Source of the DNA: Secundilactobacillus mixtipabuli
GTDB taxonomy: Bacteria; Bacillota; Bacilli; Lactobacillales; Lactobacillaceae
Assembly (NCBI RefSeq): GCF_002217925.1
Contig: NZ_BCMF01000003.1
Span: 186,001 to 250,000, forward strand
Reading direction: 5' to 3'
Length of the DNA stretch: 64,000 bases
Shown: piece after piece, positions 10,105 to 18,085 of the stretch
Layout: each line of letters begins with the position of its first letter
How positions within the stretch are numbered: the first letter of the stretch is position 1
The notes under the pieces: model-generated
The model's input: only the letters and a program-made list of their open reading frames with translations
Told to the model about the DNA's origin: nothing
The model's database searches: none
Position numbers and translations under genes: made by a program

Positions 10105-10142
10105 AGGTGCCATACCGATTGAATACCGGTATGGCACCTCTT
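10105..10142 (-). terminator. Terminator of the ABC exporter-lipoprotein operon
   Basis: AGGTGCCATACCG pairs with CCGGTATGGCACCT around a 7-nt loop. Read on the minus strand it is followed by TATTTTTG. It lies just after the lipoprotein stop and may also stop the adhesin transcript from the other side. Confidence 0.8.
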
Positions 10143-10155
10143 ACTGTCTACTGAT

Positions 10156-11115
10156 TTAATGATGCGTGACGTAAATGTAAAGGGTGGTTTTCGAATAACC
10201 GAGGTCAAAATCAATACCATTTGACCGAATGGTACTGGTCGTAGTCTGGTTACTGTTCTTTTTGTTTGCTTTGTTAGCAAATCCCTTTAACACGGTATTA
10301 GTATCAGCACCAACACTGCCAGTTAGCACAGCGAGTTCCTTCATAAAGGTTCCCGCTGCTTTTTTGGACTTCAATGATGATGTTGGCACCATTAGCGTGG
10401 CACCAATGAGCTGACCCTTATCAACGTTACCACGAACCGTAGCGGTGGCTGTTTTCTTGAGGTTATAAACCCCAGTGCGGGCTTTAGCGGTAATGGTATC
10501 GTCAGCTACTTGCTGTTTAGCCTTCGCGAATGCGGGTGCCAGCTTAGCCTGAGTTTGCTTTAATTGCGCGCCCTGAGCTTGTAGCTTGGCGCCTTGCTGA
10601 GCCAGTGATGCAAGGGTTGCCTGAGCTGATAGATCGCCGGCTTTTAACTTAGCCTGAGCGGCCTTTGAGTCAGCCTTCAACTTGGCACTTTGCTGTTGCA
10701 GTTGGGCGCCTTGTTTTTGCAGTTTCATCGCAGCAGCCTGATCCTTTTTGGATAAGACTGAGCCCATCAAAGCCTGATTATAAGCAGCAGTGAATTTGGC
10801 GTAGCTCATGATTGCCGGGCTTTTTTTGACCACTACAGAAGCTTTACGGCCGCCGGCATTCAGTTTAACCGTCTGTTTGTAAGGCTTCGCGGGCAAGGTG
10901 ATGGCATAGCCGCCATCTTTAACTGCCTGCTTCTTTTGCGACCCATTATTGATGCGGTATTGAACCTTTTTTTGATTACTGTGTCCCTTGATAACGGCTG
11001 TCATCCCACTAGGAGCGTAACTTTTATGGTCTACTGATAGTGTGGCTTTACCGCATCCCACTAGTACGACGCTAAGCAGGGCAGCGGATAAAATTAAACG
11101 GAATTTTCTATTCAT
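10156..11115 (-). CDS. Ala/Gln-rich coiled-coil lipoprotein of the ABC exporter operon
   Basis: 319-aa predicted lipoprotein. The signal peptide ends in the lipobox LVGC with Cys21. An immunoglobulin-like or beta segment (residues 25-100) precedes a strongly helical stretch at about 115-215, made of Lys/Gln/Ala/Leu heptads such as KLQKQGAQLQQQSAKLK. A C-terminal beta domain with an STIRSNGIDFDLGYSKTTLY region follows. AGGAGG lies 6 nt before ATG 11115, and the gene starts 9 nt after the stop of the ABC exporter gene, so it is the third gene of one operon. The function is not recognised. Position and topology suggest an extracytoplasmic partner or sensor of the exporter, which is inference only. 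Confidence 0.75.
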   Translation of the reverse strand: MNRKFRLILSAALLSVVLVGCGKATLSVDHKSYAPSGMTAVIKGHSNQKKVQYRINNGSQKKQAVKDGGYAITLPAKPYKQTVKLNAGGRKASVVVKKSPAIMSYAKFTAAYNQALMGSVLSKKDQAAAMKLQKQGAQLQQQSAKLKADSKAAQAKLKAGDLSAQATLASLAQQGAKLQAQGAQLKQTQAKLAPAFAKAKQQVADDTITAKARTGVYNLKKTATATVRGNVDKGQLIGATLMVPTSSLKSKKAAGTFMKELAVLTGSVGADTNTVLKGFANKANKKNSNQTTTSTIRSNGIDFDLGYSKTTLYIYVTHH

Positions 11116-11124
11116 AACGTCCTC

Positions 11125-13017
11125 CTAACTAAATGAGATGCCTTCAGTAAATTGACTGTTGTACAGGTCAGCATAAAACCCGCCCTTTTTGAGCAAGCCT
11201 TCATGAGTCCCCGTTTCAACAATCGAACCGTGATTCATCACAATGATGTTATCAGCGTTTTGAATCGTGGAAAGCCGGTGGGCCACCACGAAGCTGGTCC
11301 GGTCCTTCAGCAGTAAGCTCATGGCGTGTTGAATCTGAACCTCAGTCCGAGTATCAACGGAACTGGTGGCTTCATCCAAAATGAGAATTTCGGGATCGGC
11401 AACGAACGCTCTGGCAATGGTGACTAATTGACGCTGTCCTTGAGAAATGTTGGAGGCGTCTTCGTTCAGCACGGTGTCGTAACCATCTGGCAACTTGCGA
11501 ACAAATTCGTCCACATGAGCGGCTTTTGCGGCCGCAATAACTTCTTCTTTAGTGGCGTCTTCACGGCCGTATTTAATGTTATCGAAAATACTGCCGGTGA
11601 ATAGCCAGGTATCTTGCAATACCATGGCGAAGTGTGACCGCAGTTCTTCACGGTCCATGTTGCGCGTATCTTGGCCGTTCAGTAAGATAGCGCCGCCTTT
11701 AACGTCGTAAAAGCGTTCAAGCAGGTTGATGATGGTCGTTTTACCTGCACCAGTCGGACCAACGATGGCGACTTGTTGCCCCGGTTTAACCGTGAGATTA
11801 TAATCCCTCATCAACATTTCGCTGTTTTGGTAGCCAAACTGCACGTGATCCATTTCCAACAGATTGTCCGTTGGCTTAACGGGTGAATCATTCGAGGTAT
11901 CCTTCATTTCTTCTTGATCAAGCACGTCGAAGACCCGCTCTGCTGAAGCAATGGTGGATTGAATGGTGTTCATCAAGTTAGCCAGTTGTGAAATGGGTTG
12001 TGAGAATTGGTTGGTGTATTGCAGGAAGGCCTGCACGTTACCAAGGGTAATGTTACCGTTGGCGACTGAGATACCACCGATGATAGCAACGAAGACGTAG
12101 CCAATGTTATTCAGAAACATCATCAAAGGCATGATAATACCCGAAATAAATTGGGCTTTCCAAGCTGACTGATAGTAGACGTTGTTTTGTTTCTCGAAGG
12201 AGTCGATGGTGTCTTTTTCCTTGTTGAAACTCTTCAAAACCTGTTGGCCAGAATAGTTTTCTTCCACCTGGTCGTTCATCAGGCCTAAACTCTTTTGCTG
12301 GGTCGCGAAGAACTTTTGTGACTTTGGTGCAATGATGCCGACAATGATCAGACTGAGTGGAATGGTGACTAAGGCGATCAGCGTTAGTTTCCAACTGATT
12401 GTGAGCATCATCCACAGTGTTCCGATAAAGGTTACCGTGGAGGTTACCGCTTGAGTCAGACTTTGTTGCAGCGTGTTAGCGATATTATCCATATCATTGA
12501 CCGCTCGACTCATAATATCTCCATTGCTATGAGTGTCATAATAACGGATTGGCACGACGCGCATTTTTTCTTTCATGCGACGGCGTAATTTATAGACCGT
12601 TTTTTGCGAAATTAACGTCATGATCCACTGCTGGAGGAAACTGAAAACGGCAGCAGTCATGTACATGAGTCCCACAATAATGATGATGTGGATGATTTTA
12701 TCGTAATTAATTGGCAGGTGAGAGATTTCAAACCCGGCTTTTTGTTGGGACTGTCCCTTCATGACGCCGGCGAAAATCTCAGTGGTTGCCTGGCCTAAAA
12801 TCTTAGGCGTCCGGATTTGGAAGACAACACTGGTAATGGCAAAGATCATGACGAGGATCAGGCCCCAAACGCGGTCAGACATGTAGCTCATTAACCGGCG
12901 TGTCGTGCCCCAAAAGTTTTTCGGTTTTTCGACGAGGCCGCCGTGACCATGACCTGAACCGTGGCCGCCACCAACGTGGGTAGGACGGGTTGATTGTTTA
13001 GATTTAGAATCAGCCAT
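11125..13017 (-). CDS. ABC exporter, fused membrane and ATPase domains (second half of a heterodimer)
   Basis: 630-aa half-transporter. A Gly/His-rich N-terminus (HVGGGHGSGHGHGG at about 16-29) precedes six membrane helices of an ABC type-1 exporter fold (about residues 45-360). The ATPase domain has Walker A GPTGAGKTT, a Q-loop at VLQDTW, signature NISQGQRQL (degenerate, SQGQ rather than SGGQ), Walker B ILILDEATSSVD and the H-loop VAHRLST. Asymmetric pairs of this kind (LmrCD, BmrCD, TM287/288) export drugs, lipids or peptides. Its ATG overlaps the ancestral stop of the upstream partner by one base, so translation was coupled. Substrate unknown. Confidence 0.88.
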   Translation of the reverse strand: MADSKSKQSTRPTHVGGGHGSGHGHGGLVEKPKNFWGTTRRLMSYMSDRVWGLILVMIFAITSVVFQIRTPKILGQATTEIFAGVMKGQSQQKAGFEISHLPINYDKIIHIIIIVGLMYMTAAVFSFLQQWIMTLISQKTVYKLRRRMKEKMRVVPIRYYDTHSNGDIMSRAVNDMDNIANTLQQSLTQAVTSTVTFIGTLWMMLTISWKLTLIALVTIPLSLIIVGIIAPKSQKFFATQQKSLGLMNDQVEENYSGQQVLKSFNKEKDTIDSFEKQNNVYYQSAWKAQFISGIIMPLMMFLNNIGYVFVAIIGGISVANGNITLGNVQAFLQYTNQFSQPISQLANLMNTIQSTIASAERVFDVLDQEEMKDTSNDSPVKPTDNLLEMDHVQFGYQNSEMLMRDYNLTVKPGQQVAIVGPTGAGKTTIINLLERFYDVKGGAILLNGQDTRNMDREELRSHFAMVLQDTWLFTGSIFDNIKYGREDATKEEVIAAAKAAHVDEFVRKLPDGYDTVLNEDASNISQGQRQLVTIARAFVADPEILILDEATSSVDTRTEVQIQHAMSLLLKDRTSFVVAHRLSTIQNADNIIVMNHGSIVETGTHEGLLKKGGFYADLYNSQFTEGISFS

Positions 13018-13112
13018 TATTCAGCGTCCCCCTCTCTGATTTGTGACTTGATAATTTCCTGATAAACTTCATTGGTCTTTCGGAGTTCATCATGGGTACC
13101 TTTACCGACTAA
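13017..13112 (-). pseudogene. Untranslated tail of the upstream ABC exporter gene (after in-frame TAG)
   Basis: Beyond the TAG at 13113-13115 the same frame stays open for 31 codons (LVGKGTHDELRKTNEVYQEI...) to a TAA at 13017-13019 that overlaps the ATG of the next gene. This is exactly the expected end of an ABC exporter ATPase domain, so the TAG is a nonsense change, probably CAG (Gln) to TAG. Confidence 0.85.
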
Positions 13113-14750
13113 CTAACCGTTATCAAGGACAAGGATTAAGTCGGCATCTGCCACAGTGGCGATTCGTTGTGCCACAATGACGGTGATACTCTTTTGAATG
13201 TGCTTATCTTGGCGTAATTCGGCTCGCAAGTCAGCGTCGGTTTTGAAGTCCAGTGCTGAGAAGGAATCGTCAAACACGTAAATAGCGGCTTGCTTAACTA
13301 ACGCACGGGCGATGGCTAACCGTTGCCGTTGACCACCAGAGAAGTTACCGCCGCCTTGTTCAACAATCATATCAAGGCCGGCTGGATCCTCTTCGACGAA
13401 CTGACGCGCGCGGGCAATTTCCAACGCGTGCCAAATTTCATCGTCAGTGGCATCTGGTTTACCATAGGTCATGTTTTCTCGCAGTGTACCAGAGAACAGG
13501 GTCGCTTTTTGCGGTACTAACGAAACGGCATCCCGTAATTTTTCCGGTGAAAGCTGTGTCGTATCGATTCCGTCAATTTTGATTTGACCCTTTTCAATAT
13601 CATAAAAACGTGGAATCAAGTTGATCAACGTTGTTTTACCTGAGCCGGTTCCACCAATAATGGCAACTGTTTGGCCGCTCTTAGCACTGAAGTCGATGTC
13701 GGTTAAGGCTGACTTTTCAGCGTTACGGTAACGGTAAGAAACGTGGTCGAATTCCAAACTGTGATCAGCTTCAACGGGCAGGTCTTGAGGTTTTTCAGCA
13801 ACTTTCATCGTCGATTTCAAATCAAAGACCTGCTGAATCCGTTTAGCAGAGGCTTGCGCCCGTGGAATAAAGATCAAGACCATAGAGAGCATCATGAAGG
13901 ACATCAAAATCTGCATGGCATAAGTCATGAAGGCAATTAAATTACCGACTTGCATGGCCTGGTTACCGATCAAGCGGGCACCAAATAAAATAATGGCAAC
14001 GTTTGTCCCACTCATGATCAGTGTCATGACAGGAAAAGCTAACGCTAGCAGGGTGTTAACGTTGATAGCGTTTTGCGTATAGTCGACGTTAGCGTCTTCG
14101 AAGCGGTCCTGTTCGAATTGGTCTTGCCGGAAGGCCCGAATGACCCGAACGCCGGTTAACCCTTCCCGAAAGATCCGGTTGATGCGGTCAGTTTTAGTCT
14201 GCATCGCTTGAAACATTGGCATGGCATACTTCAGCATGATTCCCATGAAAATAGCCAGCAGGGGCAGAGAAACGAGAAACACTGATGTCAGCGTATGATC
14301 CTTTGAGTAGGCTAAAAAGCTCGCCCCAACTAACATAATTGGTGCCATGATCATCATTCTTAACATCATGATGGCCACGTTTTGGATTTGAACCACATCG
14401 TTGGTGGTCCGGGTTATTAATGAAGAAGTTTCAATTTGATCGTATTCATCAGTCGAAAAGTTCATCACTTTGCGGTAAATATCGCTCCGTAAGTTTTGGC
14501 CGAGTTTTTGTGACGTTGTTGAAGCCAGCAGAACGTTACAGATAGCGGCAATGATGCTGAGTAATGAGAACCCAATCATCTTCATACCGACTTTCCAAAT
14601 GTAGCTGACGTTACCCGTGGCAACCCCGTTGTTAACAATATCAGAGGTTAAACTGGGCAGGTTCAGGTTAGCAATAACCTGGATGGTCATGAATATAATC
14701 GCGCCGAAAACGGCTAGATAGGAGACACGACCTTTGGCAATTTTAAGCAT
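13113..14750 (-). CDS. ABC exporter half-transporter, truncated by a premature stop codon
   Basis: 545-aa product, against 577 aa if the stop were sense. Six membrane helices (about residues 15-300) precede the ATPase domain: Walker A GGTGSGKTT, Q-loop VPQKATLF, signature FSGGQRQRLAI, Walker B AIYVFDDSFSALD, and VAQRIAT in place of the usual H-loop VAHR. Asp after Walker B and a missing H-loop His mark the non-catalytic site of a heterodimer. The TAG falls right after VLDNG and removes the last strand (GKGTHDEL) and C-terminal helix. ATG 14750 is chosen because GAAAGGAG lies 7 nt upstream; longer starts add non-conserved residues. Promoter TACAAT at about 14797-14802 on the minus strand is tentative. 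Activity of the truncated form is uncertain. Confidence 0.82.
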   Translation of the reverse strand: MLKIAKGRVSYLAVFGAIIFMTIQVIANLNLPSLTSDIVNNGVATGNVSYIWKVGMKMIGFSLLSIIAAICNVLLASTTSQKLGQNLRSDIYRKVMNFSTDEYDQIETSSLITRTTNDVVQIQNVAIMMLRMMIMAPIMLVGASFLAYSKDHTLTSVFLVSLPLLAIFMGIMLKYAMPMFQAMQTKTDRINRIFREGLTGVRVIRAFRQDQFEQDRFEDANVDYTQNAINVNTLLALAFPVMTLIMSGTNVAIILFGARLIGNQAMQVGNLIAFMTYAMQILMSFMMLSMVLIFIPRAQASAKRIQQVFDLKSTMKVAEKPQDLPVEADHSLEFDHVSYRYRNAEKSALTDIDFSAKSGQTVAIIGGTGSGKTTLINLIPRFYDIEKGQIKIDGIDTTQLSPEKLRDAVSLVPQKATLFSGTLRENMTYGKPDATDDEIWHALEIARARQFVEEDPAGLDMIVEQGGGNFSGGQRQRLAIARALVKQAAIYVFDDSFSALDFKTDADLRAELRQDKHIQKSITVIVAQRIATVADADLILVLDNG

Positions 14751-14871
14751 TGCAAATCTCCTTTCATGTGTCAAAAATAAGCATGTGCAACCAACTATTG
14801 TACACCTATTTGACGAAAACACACGTAAAAAATCTTATTCAAGCTATCGTTGATTGATTGTCAGATTTAAG

Positions 14872-14900
14872 TTGTAATTTGGAACGTATGTTCGTATAAT
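14872..14900 (+). promoter_or_regulatory. Sigma-A promoter of the 45-aa small gene
   Basis: TTGTAA at 14872-14877, a 17-bp spacer, then TATAAT at 14895-14900, 30 nt before the start codon. Confidence 0.75.
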
Positions 14901-14930
14901 GAGGGTAACGAAAAGCAGGGGGCACTGATA

Positions 14931-15068
14931 ATGACAAATGAAAACGACGTAGTGATTCATTTACCTCAATCGGTTGATATCAACGAGTTTGCGCATATTT
15001 TGGAAGCTGCCTTTGAAGAACATGGCATTGAATCCTACCATGTGAGTTATCAGGCACATGAAAAGTAG
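14931..15068 (+). CDS. Small hypothetical protein, 45 aa
   Basis: ATG 14931 to TAG 15066-15068. A ribosome site AGGGGG at 14917-14922, a consensus promoter upstream and a terminator directly after the stop argue that this is a real stand-alone gene. The product is acidic and soluble, starting MTNENDVVIHLPQSVDINEF and ending near ESYHVSYQAHEK, with a predicted helix around HILEAAFEEHG. No family is recognised. It has neither a signal peptide nor the Cys pattern of a zinc finger. Confidence 0.7.
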   Translation: MTNENDVVIHLPQSVDINEFAHILEAAFEEHGIESYHVSYQAHEK

Positions 15069-15070
15069 CT

Positions 15071-15104
15071 AAAACGGGCACCCTCATGCGAGGATGCCCG
15101 TTTT
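15071..15104. terminator. Bidirectional terminator between the 45-aa gene and the UPF0340 gene
   Basis: AAAACGGGCA...TGCCCGTTTT, with an extra inner stem of CCTC/GAGG. A and T runs on the two sides serve both convergent genes. Confidence 0.85.
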
Positions 15105-15129
15105 GAACTTACCTTAATAGATAGATAAA

Positions 15130-15690
15130 TTAACGTTGGTCAGCTGGCATATCATAAACGGCTCTTGGCCCGCCAATGAGTTTTGGCCGTGACGTCAAGA
15201 ACGTGGTATGAGCAGCACCAATTTCTTTAACAGAAGTTTTAACTGGAATCTGAACCCAACGCACATGCATGCCGATTTGGGTATCACCGATATCCATGCC
15301 GCCATCCGCGACGATCCGTTCAACTTCAACGGGGTCTTTGAAGGCTTTATAAGCGGCTACCTGACCCGCACCGCCTGCGTGAAGCTGCGGTACCACGGAG
15401 ACGATTTCGTAACCGCGGCGATCAGCCGCCTCCCGTTCGAGTAACAGTGCTCGATTGATGTGCTGACAGCCCTGAACCGCTAGATTAAGATGGTGTGCTT
15501 TTAGAATTGGCAGCAACGTGTTGATCACGGTATCGCCAATCTCTTGATTGGAGTTTTGCCCCATCCACGAACCCATTACCTCACTTGAACTGAAACCAAG
15601 GACAAACAGGCCATTTTCTGGCAGGGTCACTTGGTCAAAGTATTCATTGAGGGCAGTTGTTAATGAGGTCTTAATGTCATCTGAAGTCAT
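15130..15690 (-). CDS. UPF0340 / TIGR01440 family protein (YwlG-like)
   Basis: 186 aa, full length for the family, whose biochemical role is unknown. Recognisable features are GFSSSEVMGSWMGQNSN near residue 32, CQHINRALLLERE at about 75-87, and the C-terminal ADGGMDIGDTQIGMHVRWVQIPV segment. No membrane segments or signal peptide. ATG 15690 has AAAGGAGT upstream. It stands alone between its terminator and a divergent promoter region shared with the zinc-ribbon gene. Confidence 0.85.
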   Translation of the reverse strand: MTSDDIKTSLTTALNEYFDQVTLPENGLFVLGFSSSEVMGSWMGQNSNQEIGDTVINTLLPILKAHHLNLAVQGCQHINRALLLEREAADRRGYEIVSVVPQLHAGGAGQVAAYKAFKDPVEVERIVADGGMDIGDTQIGMHVRWVQIPVKTSVKEIGAAHTTFLTSRPKLIGGPRAVYDMPADQR

Positions 15691-15926
15691 GATCGTATTA
15701 CTCCTTTCAATCCATATGTAAAGTTACTTGTTCATCATACCTTCATAAAGGCCGAATTACAATCAGCCTGCTTTGGTAAGGCGAGTAAATAATAGTAGGT
15801 TTCTTTAAAAACGATCAAACGGCTGGTCAATCCGATTTTGCGCGGTCGCTGGTTAGAAATATATGGTACATTATTATTGTGAGATAATCTATAAGTAATC
15901 ATTAAATCCTTGGGGGAATTCCAATC

Positions 15927-17108
15927 ATGGCAGAAGAACTTAAATACTGTCCCAATTGCGGCGCGGAAATTGCTGCAACAGATGAATTTTGCGGTAAGTG
16001 CGGTTTTGATTTGAAGACTTTTCGAACCAGCCACGCGCAGTCAGAAACAGCATCAGTTAAACCATCGTTAGCAACTGATACCACGGCAGAACAGGGGCAT
16101 CCTAGAGCAACGGTGAAGGCTAAACGAGTGGCAGGGCGTAAGCACCGCAAACGGTGGCCCTGGATTCTCTTTGGCATCGTGCTCTTGTTAGTGCTGTGCT
16201 TTGTTGGTGGTTCATGGTACTACAGCAAGGGCAATCAAGCAAGTCGATTAGCCACCGAAGTGACCTCAACGGATGATGATGACATCGCGGATGCCTTAGT
16301 TGACGATAACGGCCAAAAAGTCGATGATGATGCTGTTAAACCGCTTCAGAGCCTCTACGAAAGTGACTCAAATGCTAGGGAAACCATTAAACAAGCAGTT
16401 AAGTCGATGGATACCAGTAAGGCACCGTTTGAACTGGTGGAAGCGGGTCACCACTTCTTGTTTACCCGCTATGTGCTGCAAGCCAAGGAATATCATTTAA
16501 CCATCAAAACAAACGTTAAGGATGCCACGATAACTAACAACGGTGATTCAGTCTCTGTTAAACCGGTCAGCGGGGGCTATACGGTTGATGATATGCTTCC
16601 TGGACGCTATACCATGCAGATCGCTGGTAACGTGTCTGGCAGCACTCAAAGCGTTACCAAGCTTCTGCCGGCAACTAACATTTACCAGCAGTTAGATAAC
16701 ACGATCAGCGTTAAGGTGAAGGCAGATCAGGATTCGTCTGATCAGGCACCTGCTCAGCAGAACAATAATAGTGATCAGACCAGCGATAGCAATGATGATA
16801 ATAGCGGTGCTACGGACTATTCGTATGATACTTCACTGCGCAACGATAATACCGATGATGATATTTTAATTGGTGATTGGCGCAGCAGTGCTGGCACCTG
16901 GGAATTTAACGATGATGGTACCTATGAAGGCGAAGATACGAACGATAATGATTTAAGCGGTAACTGGGAAGTTGTTTATCATAAGGGCAACTATTGGAAC
17001 ATTAAGTTTGACCATGATGACGGGAAAACCGATGTTGAACCTTACCGTTATGAAAATGGCCAGTTAGTACAGTGTCAATTAAAGCTGCACTGGCATGCAG
17101 ACGATTAA
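15927..17108 (+). CDS. Zinc-ribbon, single-span membrane protein (TcaA-like)
   Basis: 393 aa. The N-terminal zinc ribbon uses Cys8, Cys11, Cys22 and Cys25 (CPNCG...CGKCG). A basic linker (about 52-72) leads to one membrane helix (about 75-95, LFGIVLLLVLCFVGG). The large outside part has an acidic helical region, a beta domain with VSVKPVSGGYTVDDMLPGRY, an Asn/Asp/Ser/Gln linker at about 273-310, and a lipocalin-like end (IGDWRSSAGTWEFNDDGTYEG). The layout matches TcaA/YvbJ-type envelope proteins linked to glycopeptide response in staphylococci; the C-terminal module differs. GGGG lies upstream of ATG 15927. Stand-alone gene; role in envelope sensing is inferred. Confidence 0.7.
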   Translation: MAEELKYCPNCGAEIAATDEFCGKCGFDLKTFRTSHAQSETASVKPSLATDTTAEQGHPRATVKAKRVAGRKHRKRWPWILFGIVLLLVLCFVGGSWYYSKGNQASRLATEVTSTDDDDIADALVDDNGQKVDDDAVKPLQSLYESDSNARETIKQAVKSMDTSKAPFELVEAGHHFLFTRYVLQAKEYHLTIKTNVKDATITNNGDSVSVKPVSGGYTVDDMLPGRYTMQIAGNVSGSTQSVTKLLPATNIYQQLDNTISVKVKADQDSSDQAPAQQNNNSDQTSDSNDDNSGATDYSYDTSLRNDNTDDDILIGDWRSSAGTWEFNDDGTYEGEDTNDNDLSGNWEVVYHKGNYWNIKFDHDDGKTDVEPYRYENGQLVQCQLKLHWHADD

Positions 17109-17133
17109 ATCGAAGTTTAATTAGGTTTCATTA

Positions 17134-17165
17134 AGGTGCCAAGACGATTGTTTTGGCACCTTTTT
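17134..17165 (+). terminator. Terminator of zinc-ribbon gene
   Basis: AGGTGCCAA pairs with TTGGCACCT, followed by TTTTTG. Confidence 0.9.
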
Positions 17166-17185
17166 GCGTGGAATCGTGATTGTAG

Positions 17186-17214
17186 TTGTGAAATAATTCC
17201 TTACCTTATATAAT
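17186..17214 (+). promoter_or_regulatory. Promoter of the PTS operon
   Basis: TTGTGA at 17186-17191, 17-bp spacer, TATAAT at 17209-17214. I see no clear cre site or activator box around it, and no gene for a PTS-domain regulator next to it. Confidence 0.7.
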
Positions 17215-17258
17215 CAAGTCAGTATACAAGTTAGTCGTTGCGACAGGAGGCGGAGATC

Positions 17259-17711
17259 ATACTTGAATTATTGAATGCGCGAACGTTACAAGTCACGGAC
17301 GGGGCGAACCTCAGCTGGGAAGAAGCCATTGCGCTGGCGGCTCAGCCACTGGTGGATGAGAAGATCATTGAACCAGCTTACATTGATGCAATGATTGGCG
17401 TCGTCAAAGAGAAGGGACCCTATATGAATATTGGCCCTGAGATCGTCCTAGCTCATGCTAGGCCTGATAATAGCGTACATGGTATTGGCTTGTCCCTGTT
17501 AAAAACCAATTCTGCCGTTAACTTTGTTGATCGGGAACACCCAGTCAAGCTATGGTTCGTTCTGACGGCCATTGATAGTCAAAGCCACCTTGGTGTCATT
17601 CAGCAGCTGATGACACTTTTAACGAATAAAGAAGCTGTCAAGCAAGTTCTGGCGGCTGATTCAGTTGACCAGATTTTAGCTATTTTAAAGGGACTAGATG
17701 CGTCGCTTTGA
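17259..17711 (+). CDS. PTS EIIA component, mannitol/fructose/ascorbate type, with apparent ATA start codon
   Basis: About 150-aa cytosolic phosphocarrier that takes phosphate from HPr and passes it to EIIB. The phospho-accepting His66 lies in EIVLAHARPDNSV, the EIIA-2 active-site pattern. The expected N-terminus (M)LELLNARTLQV follows AGGAGG at 17245-17250 by 8 nt, but the codon there is ATA (17259-17261), not ATG. Alternatives are TTG at 17238 (before the ribosome site, no site of its own) and TTG at 17271 (20 nt after it). So either ATA is used inefficiently or the start was lost by G-to-A change. First gene of IIA-IIB-IIC-EI. Spacing to IIB is 43 nt. Confidence 0.75.
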   Translation: MLELLNARTLQVTDGANLSWEEAIALAAQPLVDEKIIEPAYIDAMIGVVKEKGPYMNIGPEIVLAHARPDNSVHGIGLSLLKTNSAVNFVDREHPVKLWFVLTAIDSQSHLGVIQQLMTLLTNKEAVKQVLAADSVDQILAILKGLDASL

Positions 17712-17754
17712 GTCTTATTGTTGTCTATTGTTATCTTGATGAGGAGGAATTATC

Positions 17755-18060
17755 ATGAAAATTCTTGCAGTTTGTCAAAGTGGTTTAGGGACCAGCTTTA
17801 TGGTTCAAATGAATATTCAGGCCGTCTTAAAGGCGGAAAACGTGGATACGAGTGATATTCAAGTGGATCACTCCGATGTTGGCAGTGCCACTCCCGATGC
17901 AGCGGATTACTTCTTTGTTGAATCAACGCTGGCAAATACGGTCAGCAGTTTACCAAAAGACCGCGTTGTTTTGCTGAAGTCATTGATCGATAAGCAGGAA
18001 ACCAAGGCGCACGTCAATGACATTCTTGATAAGGAAGGCATTCAGTACACTGCTGAGTAA
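17755..18060 (+). CDS. PTS EIIB component, ascorbate (UlaB/SgaB) family
   Basis: 101-aa cytosolic EIIB. It begins MKILAVCQSGLGTSFMVQMN, with the phospho-Cys7 and the P-loop CQSGLGTS typical of lactose/ascorbate-type EIIB. It accepts phosphate from EIIA and gives it to the sugar crossing the EIIC channel. GAGGAGGAA lies upstream of ATG 17755. The operon setting with a UlaA-type EIIC supports the ascorbate superfamily, but the true substrate is open because no ulaD/E/F/G-type catabolic genes are near. Confidence 0.88.
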   Translation: MKILAVCQSGLGTSFMVQMNIQAVLKAENVDTSDIQVDHSDVGSATPDAADYFFVESTLANTVSSLPKDRVVLLKSLIDKQETKAHVNDILDKEGIQYTAE

Positions 18061-18085
18061 CCATCTTTAATGGGGGAACGATAAT

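Noticed and set aside
13113-13115. TAG as pyrrolysine or selenocysteine-type recoding
   Set aside because: No recoding element or pyl genes are seen, and the family usually has a polar residue such as Gln here; a nonsense mutation is simpler.
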